Positions 38,373 to 47,890 of a stretch of 50,808 nt of DNA are shown here, in pieces (positions within the stretch are counted from its first letter, which is position 1; each line of letters begins with the position of its first letter). The DNA comes from Chrysochromulina tobinii. Taxonomy: Eukaryota > Haptophyta > Prymnesiales > Chrysochromulinaceae. The stretch covers positions 1 to 50,808 of the forward strand of contig JWZX01003134.1 of assembly GCA_001275005.1 (NCBI GenBank), written 5' to 3'. The position numbers and the translations under genes were made by a program. The notes beneath the pieces were generated by a model, which saw nothing but the letters and a program-made list of their open reading frames with translations, was not told the origin of the DNA and made no database searches.

Positions 38373-39872
38373 ATGCGATTCTTCTCACTGTGCATCATCG
38401 CAGCGGCGCGTACCGCTCTTGTGAGCGCGGTTGCGCCGCGTAAGCGCATGTTGATGATGGTGGGCGGAGATCTCGACGATTACAACCGCGAGATCTTCGA
38501 GTTGATCATCTCGAACGCCGGTGGATCCAACAGCACTCTCTGCGTCATTGCAACCAATGGCGAAGATCCATGCTGCGACCCCGACAGCAGTTGGGTGTTC
38601 TACCAGCAGTTGTTCACCGGTTACGGTGCGACCGACGTCAAGTACATCAACATCGATGTGAACAACAGCTTTCCAAGGTCCCACACGGGGAACGCGTATG
38701 ACCCTGCGATCATCGAGCAGATCAAATCGTGCGACGGGTTTTGGTTTGGCGGCGGCGACCAGACGCGCATCATGAAAGCCTGGTACGACAACAACGTGAC
38801 GGGCAAGCTGAACACGCGAACGCCGACACCGGCGATGACGGCACTGCTTGAGCGCTTCGAGGAGCATGGCGGCGTGCTGGCGGGCTCGTCCGCCGGCACT
38901 GACTGCCACAATGCGAAGGTCATGGTCACCGACGGTGACTCCTACTCCGGACTCGTGAAGGATACTGTCGCATACAACTACAGTGAAGGTGCGGTCGACC
39001 TGGACGACGGTACAGTGACCTTCGACCCGAATGGAGCGCTTGGCACGTTCTCGTATGGGCTCCTTGACACCCACTTTGGCGAGCGCGGTCGTCAGGGCCG
39101 GATGATTCGGCTTCTGATGGACACGCTGCACCTGCCGAATGGGTATCCGATTGGGTTTGGCGTCGACCAGAACACAGTGATCATCGTGGACAAGGATGAC
39201 CCTTCGCACGCCATTGTCCGAGGCCAGGCCGGCGTCACCATCTGTAACGCGTCGACCCTGATTGCACCTGATTGCACCTGATTGCACCTGATTGCACTTG
39301 ATTGCACCTGATTGCACCTGATTGCATGAGCAGGTAACGTGGAGGACGCGTCGACGACGCAGTGGGCGGGCGCTTGGTCCGTGACCAACGTGCGCTGCAA
39401 CTACGCCACGCCGGGCGATACCGTGCACATGACCACAGGCACCATCTCCTTCGGTGCGGACAAGACGGCTCTCAAAGGACGGGAGACTGCCGAGCAGCCC
39501 TACACTTCACGCGACGTCTTCAACTCGCCGAAGAACCCCTCGACCACGGGCAGCACGCACGAGTTCGTGCTTCAGGCCACGTCGCTGTTCAACTCGACAG
39601 CCACGACATCGACCGGACTGACCTTTGAGACGGAGCCCAAGACGTTCGCCGTGCGCATGACGAAGGATGACAGGTCCGTGGCCTATCAGGGAATGCACAA
39701 CTTCAATGGCACTCTACAAAGCTACACCTCCTACATGGACTTGGTGGTAGACATCTTCGCCCTCGACACCAAAGAGGCACTCAGCATGGCGTTCATGGGT
39801 GGAGTAACGGCTGAGCGCGCGCAGATCAAAGGGACGATAGCCGCCGCCCGTGCGCCACGCGAAGATAAGTAA
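38373..39872 (+). CDS. Secreted cyanophycinase-like (S51) peptidase, two exons
   Basis: Exon 1 is 38373-39243 and exon 2 is 39334-39872; the 90-nt intron is phase 1, total 469 residues. A signal peptide (MRFFSLCIIAAARTALVSA) precedes the peptidase domain: RMLMMVGGDLDDYN, CDGFWFGGGDQTR, nucleophile Ser in LAGSSAGTDC, and DTHFGERGRQGRMIRLL. These match peptidase family S51, whose cyanophycinases cut beta-Asp-Arg polymer. The second exon adds ~180 residues of Thr-rich beta-type sequence (TTQWAGAWSVTNVRCNYAT) absent from bacterial enzymes. Many N-x-S/T sites fit secretion. The substrate may be an isoaspartyl peptide rather than cyanophycin. Head to head with the mosaic protein gene (242 bp between chosen starts). 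Confidence 0.85.
39258..39327 (+). repeat. Decamer array in the cyanophycinase-like intron
   Basis: Seven 10-bp units (CTGATTGCAC, one TTGATTGCAC) fill the 90-nt intron 39244-39333. The intron begins GTAACGCG and the downstream exon GTAACGTG. Confidence 0.95.
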
Positions 39873-40261
39873 AAGCTCGTGTGGACACGGCTCACGGGGT
39901 TTGTGTCCCGGTGATCCCGGATGGCATGTTTTGCGCGCTCGCGACATGTGGCACCAACAGCAGGCGCCCAACACTGTGGGCCCAAGCGCAACGCAAGAAA
40001 TATATTGTGCGAGCGGCCCGATTCGCGCATCGTTTTAAACTCCGGGGGGAACCGGGACACACGGGCCTGTATGCGTGCGCGGCGCGGCGCGGCGGCCCCG
40101 GCACCCCCCCACACGACGACCGGACACAGGGAAATTTCGCTCCTCTGTTCAAGTTCAAGTTACTACATAAACAACAGACAACCTAAAGGAAGTTGAACTT
40201 GAACTTGAACTTCAGAGCTTCAAGTTGAACTTGAGAACTTCAACTACCGGTAACTTGAAAC
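39873..40261. other. Intergenic with AACTTG hairpin
   Basis: Contains a perfect 15-bp inverted repeat, GTTCAAGTTCAAGTT at 40147-40161 and its complement at 40196-40210 (34-nt loop), followed by more AACTTGA repeats up to the next start codon at 40262. No gene. Confidence 0.65.
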
Positions 40262-41819
40262 ATGCATGGGTGTGAAAGGCGAAACAACAACCATATGGCG
40301 GGGGCTCTCGACGCCTTCACCGTCGAGGCCGGTGCGCTCCAGATCTGCCTCGACCCGGGCAAGTTCGTCCAACGCAAGCGCCCGCCGACTACGAATTTGC
40401 CGGAGAGAGAAACGTGCCCGGCGATCCTCTCGCGATACTCATGGATCGGCACTGCAGCGGAGCGCCGCGTGGAATGCTGTGTCGGCCGGCGGGCGGCTGC
40501 CTTGGAGGCGCAGCGCTTCGTGCCGTGCGACGGGCACCGGGCACCGAGCTTGGCGACGGTTCTCTCGGCGCTGCGTGGGCGCACCATCGCGTTTGTGGGC
40601 GACTCGACGATGCAACAGCTGTGGACGGGCCTCTTGGCCGAGCTCTACCGTGCCCCGCTAACGCTTGAGATCACGCAGCGCGTGCTCGAGTACGACATGC
40701 GGCCGCAGAACCACAACCGAGACGCGATGTGCACGGTGTCGCACACCAACCCACCGCGCCAAGGCGGCAGCCAGATCAACTTCCGGCTCGACGCGCGCGC
40801 GGCGCCGCTCACGTGCAACCTCACGCAGTACCGTGGCGGGCCGGCGCAGAGCTCGTGGCCACTCCTGGCCGAGTGCCGCGCGCTGCCCGACCTGGAGATG
40901 ATGGTGCCCGAGGCAGACGTTCTCTTCCTCTTCTACCGCGTCGACGCCAACATCTCCAAGAGCGTACGTCCGGCGTTTCGGCAGAGTCAGCACTGCCGCA
41001 CACCGGAGATGCTCTTCGAGCGCCGTATCGACGCGGCGCTCGAGGCCGCCGACGCTGCCGTGGCCAACATTGGCGTGTGGTACGGGCGCGGCGCCGAATG
41101 GGCGAGCACGACACCCGACCGAACCGCCGAACGCTACCGCGCCGACGTGCGTCATCTACTCGGCCGTCTCAACGGCCTTGCTCCGCAGGGTAAGCTAGGG
41201 CTCTACAGGGAGTCGACGCCGCAACACTTTGAGACTTCGACCGGCTCGGGGCTCTTCGAGGAGCGCCAAAAGAGCACGGGCGCCCAGTTTGGTGGACGCC
41301 GGCTCGGCGGCGGCGCCCACGGCGCCAAAGGCTGCCTGCAGGAATGCCCGCCACTTGGCCCCCAGTACCGCGACCGTCCCGATTGGCGCAACGAGGTGAT
41401 GATGACCGAGGCGGCGGCGCTGCGATTCCCCGCAGACGCGATCGTGCCCGTGGGGGCGCTCCCTGCGCCCGATGGCCAACGCGCACAAGGACACGAAGTG
41501 GGCCTGCGAGCTCGACTGCACGCACTACTGCTACCATCCACTTCTGTGGAGCGGTCTGCTCGACGGGCTGTACAGGCGCTGGTACCGCTGGGCGCTGACG
41601 GCCGGCCGCTCGCTGCCGCTCGCGCCGCGCCGGTGGGATTTGCTGGGGGCTGATTTGCCGAGCGAGGTGGGTAAACGAATCCTTCGCTCGCGCACCCTCG
41701 CGGGCAAGGTGGGCAATGGCAAGGTGGGCAATGGCAAGGCGTCCATGCTACAAGCAAAGCTCTTGAGGCGCGAAGAGAAGCTTAAGCTGGCAAGCCGCAG
41801 CCGAGCAGCTGACCCGTGA
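40262..41819 (+). CDS. PC-esterase (TBL/CASD1-like) with one frameshift
   Basis: The first frame (40262 to ~41455) contains RGRTIAFVGDSTMQQLW, the GDS nucleophile block of the PC-esterase family (SGNH hydrolases that act as O-acetyltransferases or esterases on glycans), then EADVLFLFYRVDAN and FETSTGSGLF. The family C-terminus, DTKWACELDCTHYCYHPLLW with the catalytic DxxH, is in the +1 frame (41472-41819). Removing one G from the G5 run at 41452-41456 joins VPVG to GRSLRPMANAHK smoothly. Either the genome carries an inactivating insertion or the base is a sequencing error. No signal anchor is visible after the ATG; an upstream exon may be missing. Likely Golgi-type glycan modification. Confidence 0.75.
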
Positions 41820-42278
41820 CCACCTCATTCACGTTCACAGCTGACCCGTGACCGCGCGGCGCGTGCCGACGATCGCGTATCTCGGTACACACATCACCGA
41901 ACGGTGCGTGGTGTTCTTGGGGGGCTCCGCGCGATTGGCCCTCCCAAGCGGCCCAACGCGAGATCTCGCACCGCGAGATCTCGTAAGTGGACCAAGCGGC
42001 CGCGCTAAGCATGGATGTCGACCACTACGTTGGCTCCGACGAGCGCGCGCTCTCACAGGGAAGCTTTTGCATGCTGTGATGAGCGGAGCTGCGAGCAGGG
42101 GACCCCGCCCTGCTGCGGCGACGTGCCAATCAAATATGTTCGTCACGCGTCACGGTACCGGGGTCGGCCCAGTGTGTGTTTCTTCGCACTGTTAACTTAA
42201 CAAGAAAGCCCAATACAATTCGAGACGGGTTGAGAAAACCTTCTTTGGACCCGTCCAGCGAGGTCTGTCGTGTCGTTT
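41820..42278. other. Intergenic, convergent 3' ends
   Basis: CAGCTGACCCGTGACC occurs twice near 41806 and 41839. A dyad GCGAGATCTCGCACCGCGAGATCTCG lies near 41960-41985. No gene supported. Confidence 0.5.
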
Positions 42279-45200
42279 TCAGGCCCTGCCAGTGCCGCGC
42301 GCGGTCACCACGCCTCGCGGCACCGGAGCACCACCCAACGGTCGGCCCTGGTGCTCTGTGGAAGGGCGGGCGGTTAGGGCTCCCCGGCGGTTCTCGCCGG
42401 CGGCCGGTGAGGGGGCACCACGGGTGAGGGGTCGACCCGAGCCTGCCTTTGGCGTCTTCGGCGTCTTCGGCTTTGCGGCTGGTGGCGGCGGCATCGCCGG
42501 CAGTGTGAGCGGCGGCGCCGCCGCGGCAGGTGCAGGTGCTTGGGTTTTGATCTCTGCATCGATGTCGACGCTCGTCCGTCGCTGCTTCTCAGTGCGCTGC
42601 TGCTCCTTACGCTGCTGCTCCCTCAACTTCTCTCGAGGCGAGATGTACCGTTCGGGCGGCGGCAGGCCCAACTCCTTGGCACGATCCTTGAGGACCTTGA
42701 ACTCGCGAACCTTGACACTCTCACGTGCCGACACGTGGTTGACGAACTCCTCCTCATAGGCCGCATTCTCGGCCGCGAACGCCTCACCGGCCGCTGCCTT
42801 GAGCCCCGCTGGCAGCGGGCCAGCCGCCTTTGCGAGAGAGCGCAGCCAGGCCATCTGCAGCGTACCGACCTCGACCTCACGTGTGGCCAAAAGGAGTTCT
42901 ATCGCCTCGTGTGGCCGTCCAACGACCGCGTGGGCCGCGGCGATCGCATCTCTCTCGAGGAGCTCTGGAGTGAGCGCTTCCTCCGGGCGGTACATGGTCG
43001 ACGGACTGGGCGAGCGATCGCGCACCGGGCTGTCCCGGGCGCCTCTCGGGGGCGTGCTGTCCCGGGCGCCTCTCGGGAGTGGCTCGTCGTGCGCCCACCG
43101 GCCCAAGCGAACGCTGTCACGGGGGTCGTGCGGATTCTTGGGTAGCACTCCCTGCTTTCGCATGGGCGCGTCCAGAGACAGGCGCAGGTTGTGCACCTGG
43201 ACGGACGAGTGGATCGCATCCAATAAGAATGGTCATCAGTGGTCATCAGTGGTCATCAGTGGTCATAAGCAGTCATCAGAAGTCATCAGCAGTCATCAGC
43301 ACTCATCAGCACTCATCAGCAGCCATCAGTGCACCTGGCTCTTCTCGACCGCCTCCATCAACTGCGGTGCCAAAATAAAGGCCAACTCGGTCGCAGGAGC
43401 TCCCCCATTTTCTCTTTCGAGCGTCTGTGCGATGGCATCGAGCGCTTCTTCGGTGGCGTGGCACAGATACGCGGAGTACGCCGCTCGGGCTTCGGAATAA
43501 GGCACGGTGCCACGGACATCCTCCTCGTCGTCCTTCTTCCCCTTCCCCTTCTTGCCGCCTTTGGGTCTTCCCCGTAGGCCTTTGGGGCTGCCCTTTGGGT
43601 CTTCGAAGACCTTTGGATCTTCGTCTCGGCTGGGTCTTCGTAGGCCCTTGGGGCTGCTGTCGGGACTGGCGGCCGCGTGAGTCCATGAGTGATTCGAATC
43701 GTCTTCGGAGCCCATCAGAGCTCGAAGTCCTTTGGGCAGCTCCTTGAAGGGCACTTCCTCGTCGACCCAGAAGGCATCCCCGAGGGTGAAACGCGTCGCC
43801 TCGGCCGCCTCCGCCTCCGCCTCCGCCGCCGCCGCCTTCGACGCCATTCGCGCCGGTCTGAGTGTCACCGAGACTTCAGTCGACATTGGAACTAGGGACG
43901 GCGGGGAGGGCCTTCCTAGTATGGGAACCGCCCCGGTGCCTATATTAGGCAAGAACGTTTCGGACGAATCGCCGACCACGCTGACCTTTTCGCCCTCCTT
44001 GTCCTCGATGGGCGTCGCTGTGGGAACCTCAAACGGCAGCAGCACTTGTCGCGTCTTGGCAAGGGCCCTCGCCCGCGTGCTGAGCTTGTCGCGCGTCGTC
44101 TCGGCGACGCGCTCGAGGACCGCCGGAAGCATGCAAGCAGACGCGCTGTGTGTGAGCGAGGCGATCGCGTTCTTTGCGAGCAACTCGACGCGCTCGCACC
44201 GGCGACGCACGCGCTGCAGCCCTACCTGATGAGGGAGGCAATCAAGAGGTCATCATCAGTGGTCATCAATGGTCATCAATGGTCATCAATGACTGCAGCC
44301 CTACCTCCGCCTCCGACAGCTGCTTGCTCGTCTCCTCGACCTTGAGATCGTATGCGACGCGCGCCTCGTAGTTGCTGTCGCGCGCGAGCGCGGCCTCGTC
44401 GTAGACGGCGTTGAGCCGGCGGGTAGACTCGTCCTTGCGAGCGTGCTTCTGGGCCTCGACCTCCTCCATCGTCGCGCGCGCCTCCATCTGCTCCTCCCAG
44501 TACTCGAGGATCCCCTTGACGTGATCGCACATGGTCAGCTCCTCGAGCTCGCCCCACGCCGCTCGCAGGTTTTTATGGCGGCGCCCCTCCCTCGTCGCGA
44601 CCGCAGTCATCTGTGCGACCACGCCGCTCGTCGCGGCGCGCTTCTCGGCTGCTTTGCGCTGCTCCCAAAACCTGTCAGCCCCACGCTTGGCGGACTCCTG
44701 CTGCGCCTCCGCCAACTCCCTCTGCTGACGCTTCTGCTCGCCTGCCGCCTGGTCCCTCAAGAAACGTAACCGCTCCCTCGAGACCCCGCCGCCGAGCGAG
44801 CTGTTGCTCGCGCCACTCTCTCCGGCGGCAGCCTGGAGATCGTGCATCACCTTCTTACGGCGCGCCTCCCTCTTCTCCTCCGCCGCCACCTGCTCCTCCT
44901 GCAGGCGCTCCAGCGAGCGCTCCGAATGCTCCTGCATCGCCACAGCGACGTCCATGCCTTCCTCCAACACATCCAGCCGGACGGTGAGCTCGATGAGCGC
45001 AGATCGCAGATAGGCGAGCTTCTGGTTGAGGTGCGGGCGGCGTGTCTCGAGCCGCTCGGCCATCATCTCGTACACGAGCGCGTCCGTCTCCGCCTGTGCG
45101 GCCTTATGCGCAGCCTCTTTCCACTCAGACTCCAGCTCGGCAGCTACCCTTGCCAGCTTGCCGCCGTCAGCGTCCTCACGCGCGCGTGCGTCCGTCTTCG

Positions 45201-45858
45201 TCGCGAGCTCCCCGCGGAGCTGCGCGAGCTCCTCGGCCTTCTCAAGGCGCAGCAGGTACAGCTCGTTATGTATCTCGCAGCTACTCAGCGCGTCGTCATT
45301 GTACTTGTTATGAATGATCTGCACGACGTTCGCCATGTGCCGGTCCACCTTCTCCTCGCGGTTCTTCCACTCCTTGAACGCGCCTTCCTTGGGCGTGGGC
45401 GCGGAATCGACAAGCGCGAGCCTCATGGGCGGCCGCGGCCGCGTCGGCGGTCGCGCAACCGGCAGTGACGAGCTCTGCGAGACGAGTGAGGTCGTCAGCG
45501 TGCCGCCGCAGTCGAGCGTGAACTCAGACGACTCGGCCGTGGCCGTCGAGGCCATGGAGATGCGCGCTAGAGCAGTCTTGACGCCGAAGAGCTCGTCATC
45601 CTCGAAGGAAGACGCTGTCGACACCGTCAGCGTGTTCGGCATGAGCTTCCGATGCCGTGTGAGCGGCGCGTGCGGAACCAAGCGAGGCGGCCGTGGATCG
45701 GATGATGCTGCCCAGAGTGGCGGAGAGGGCAGCGTCCACGGAGAAGGACCCTTGGACGATGCACCTCTCAGCGGCACGGCCGACGTTCCCGGGCGCTCGA
45801 GCAGCGCGGCTCGGGCGGATAGGTAGGCCGAGCGCAGCCCGGCCTCTGCGCCGCTCAT
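42279..45858 (-). CDS. Large coiled-coil protein, three exons
   Basis: Exons are 45858-44305, 44225-43335 and 43196-42279, both introns phase 0, giving 1,120 residues from MSGAEAGLRSAYLSAR (an in-frame ATG at 45981 exists). The N-terminal ~180 residues are Ser/Pro-rich; then ~330 residues of coiled coil (HNELYLLRLEKAEELAQLRG, RLDVLEEGMDVAVAMQEHSE, LRFLRDQAAGEQKRQQREL). The second exon continues the helix, then carries an acidic/Lys-rich loop (KGGKKGKGKKDDEE). The third has Pro/Arg repeats (RGARDSTPPRGARDS), a helical VKVREFKVLKDRAKELGL block and a basic Pro-rich tail. No enzyme motif. It resembles cytoskeletal or basal-body coiled-coil proteins, but the family is not recognised. Head to head with the cyclophilin-like gene. 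Confidence 0.72.
43231..43330 (-). repeat. Decamer array in intron 2 of the coiled-coil gene
   Basis: Ten 10-bp units (plus strand GGTCATCAGT changing to AGTCATCAGC and ACTCATCAGC; sense CACTGATGAC) lie in the 138-nt intron 43197-43334. Confidence 0.95.
44251..44290 (-). repeat. Decamer array in intron 1 of the coiled-coil gene
   Basis: Three perfect units GGTCATCAAT plus one partial (sense CATTGATGAC) in the 79-nt intron 44226-44304. The intron starts and the next exon starts with the same 12 nt, GTAGGGCTGCAG. Confidence 0.95.
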
Positions 45859-46058
45859 GAGGAGTGGCTCGGGCGCCCTTTGGCCGTTCTGACTGAGGAA
45901 ACAGAGAAAAGCGAAGACGTCCAAAAGCAATTGCCATAATGGGCAAGGATCCTGCAGAACTCCAGGACGAGTGTCGTACAAGGCTCAACATTACGGGGCC
46001 GATCGTCTCGGGGACTGTCGGGGAGAGAGATTCCCTCTAATTAATACGGGGACCCGCA

Positions 46059-46817
46059 ATGCGGCGTCCGAATCTCGCAACCCGTCACGCGGCAGCCACG
46101 TGCCTCTCATGGATGCTGGCTGCCACGCCACTATGTTCCATCGCGGATATTGAGGAGCCAGTGAAGGAGCGCGTGACTGCCGAGGCGGCTCTCACCATTG
46201 CCGTCGGCACGACAGATGCGGCTCGGCGTGTGTTGCCCATCGCACTCTTTGGAGATGAAGCACCAGGCAGTGTGGCGACGTTTCGCGGCGTGTGCGACGG
46301 TACGCTCCCCGGTCAAGCGGGAGTCACGTACCGCGGCACGACCATCTCTCGTGTGGAGAGGGACAGAGTCATCCAGGCGGGCGTTGCCTCGGGTAGCGGT
46401 CAGGACGTGGAAAGGAGCATCGACTCGACAGGCTATGTGCGCAGCGTGTATGTGAGCCGCGCAGACGCCTTCAAAAACAGCGATACGAATGAGCTTCGTC
46501 ACGATCGGCCGGGGCGTGTCTCGATGCAAAAGGGCGGTGGCGACTTTCGGCTCACGATCGCACCCGCAGAGAACCGCGCGCTCGACGAAACGAACATCGT
46601 CATCGGCCAAGTACTGATGCTCGACACGGCAGAAGAGAGCCCGTCGACCAGCTTGCTGCGAGAAATCAATGAAGTGCCCGTCCGCCAGCCCAAGGCGGAG
46701 ACCAGTATCTACCTGGCGCTCGGCAAGGCGGCAGGCGATCCGCGGACCAAGGTGGAGACGGTCTATCGGCCCTTGCGCAAGATCTCGATTATTGATTGTC
46801 AGACGCGGGACAGGTGA
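46059..46817 (+). CDS. Cyclophilin-like PPIase domain protein, probably plastid lumen or secretory
   Basis: 252 residues starting MRRPNLATRHAAATCLSWML, a leader with a hydrophobic core (SWMLAATPLCSIA). The domain reads RRVLPIALFGDEAPGSVATF, YRGTTISRVERDRVIQAG, GRVSMQKGGGDFRLTIAP and LDETNIVIGQVL, the order of cyclophilin strands (FGxxxPxTVxNF, ... GxVSMAxxx... FxIT, LDxxxxVFGxV). Key active-site residues (FHR, Q-M-Q-G, W) are largely changed, as in CYP37/CYP38-type lumenal cyclophilins, so isomerase activity is doubtful. An insert with YVRSVYVSRADAFKN separates the halves. Convergent with a TPM-domain lumenal-type gene, which supports a thylakoid context only weakly. Confidence 0.68.
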   Translation: MRRPNLATRHAAATCLSWMLAATPLCSIADIEEPVKERVTAEAALTIAVGTTDAARRVLPIALFGDEAPGSVATFRGVCDGTLPGQAGVTYRGTTISRVERDRVIQAGVASGSGQDVERSIDSTGYVRSVYVSRADAFKNSDTNELRHDRPGRVSMQKGGGDFRLTIAPAENRALDETNIVIGQVLMLDTAEESPSTSLLREINEVPVRQPKAETSIYLALGKAAGDPRTKVETVYRPLRKISIIDCQTRDR

Positions 46818-46912
46818 GATGAGAATGTGAATGAGAACGATTCATCGTATTTTTTGGCGTGCTGAACATGGCGCGATCTAGGATTCCTACCGTCCCTATT
46901 ACCATCTTGGGA

Positions 46913-47506
46913 TCAAAAAAAGGAGGAGCTCGCCGGCGGCACATCGGTGCACACGTCCTCATTCGTCACATCATTGCGCAGGCAAGAGAGGATGACTTCG
47001 CACGTCGTCACGATCGAGGCCGCCTCGCCTCGCGATTCCACGAAGGCGGCCTTTGCATATTCTCGCTGGAGACGCGTCCAGAAAATGTCGGGCAGCGCAA
47101 AGCGCGCACGCTCGCCGATGTCGTAGCTGAGGAATGAGGAGCCCGCAGCCAAAGCACCCTTCAATCCGCGGTCGGCGATGACAATGACAGCGTCGGCGTC
47201 AAGGCCCGTACCATCTCGGCCAGCGACACCGAGGGCGCAACGCACACTATTCCGGTCTTGCGTCCACTCGTCCGTAAAACGCGAGCGTGAGAGCACGCGC
47301 AATTTGTAGCCGGTGTCCGCCTGCAGTTGCCTTAGAATGCGATCGAGACGAGCCGTGTCGCCCGAGTTCAGGAAAGATGCCGCATCCAAAACGACGTCAG
47401 TAGTAGAGCACGGCATGGCGAGCGACGGCGGAGCGTGCGAGCTCGTAGAGATGGCGGCCACGAGGAGCGCCGCGCCGCGTCGACCGATGTTGCTCGGAAT
47501 GCACAT
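46913..47506 (-). CDS. TPM-domain protein, thylakoid lumen TLP15/TLP18-like
   Basis: From ATG 47506 (MCIPSNIGRRGAALLVA) the product has 197 residues. The leader has a twin-arginine followed by AALLVAAIS and an A-x-A-like end (PPSLAMPC), as in Tat-dependent lumen targeting. The frame is open to 47662, and an ATG at 47629 would add MLWCVFIVKARVVEV, possibly the first part of a longer plastid leader or UTR. The domain: TDVVLDAASFLNSGDTARLD, LRVLSRSRFTDEWTQDRNS, ADAVIVIADRGLKGALAAGS and FALPDIFWTRLQREYA. This matches TPM-fold lumenal proteins linked to photosystem II maintenance in plants. Role in this organism is inferred. Confidence 0.75.
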   Translation of the reverse strand: MCIPSNIGRRGAALLVAAISTSSHAPPSLAMPCSTTDVVLDAASFLNSGDTARLDRILRQLQADTGYKLRVLSRSRFTDEWTQDRNSVRCALGVAGRDGTGLDADAVIVIADRGLKGALAAGSSFLSYDIGERARFALPDIFWTRLQREYAKAAFVESRGEAASIVTTCEVILSCLRNDVTNEDVCTDVPPASSSFF

Positions 47507-47890
47507 GAAGAAAGTCGCGGAAGGAGAGTGGGAGGAGGTGCTGACATGCGCTTCATATGTAAGTTCGACTTCCACAAGCAAGCTGACTTCCACAACACGA
47601 GCCTTCACTATGAATACACACCAAAGCATAAAAGATAAAACAAGACCCCCGAAGGGAGACACATGCAGCCTTCACACACAGACTTTCTCCCTGTCTTCAC
47701 AGATTATATTCAGGCTTTTTTATTCACACTTTGCGGCACATCTGCGATGTGCGCGGGCACGCCGCCCGCTCCTCTCTCATTACGGACGTGTGCTCTGCGA
47801 TCCCAACTGGAATCCCATCACGAGTTGCTTGCTCGATTCTCACACTTGCCAGAGGTCGGTAATCTAAGTGGCCATCCAGTCGCCCCATAC

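Noticed and set aside
38385-39428. 347-codon minus-strand ORF opposite the cyanophycinase-like gene
   Set aside because: The plus strand carries the S51 motifs and a clean splice; the antisense frame runs through the intron repeat and has no recognisable features.
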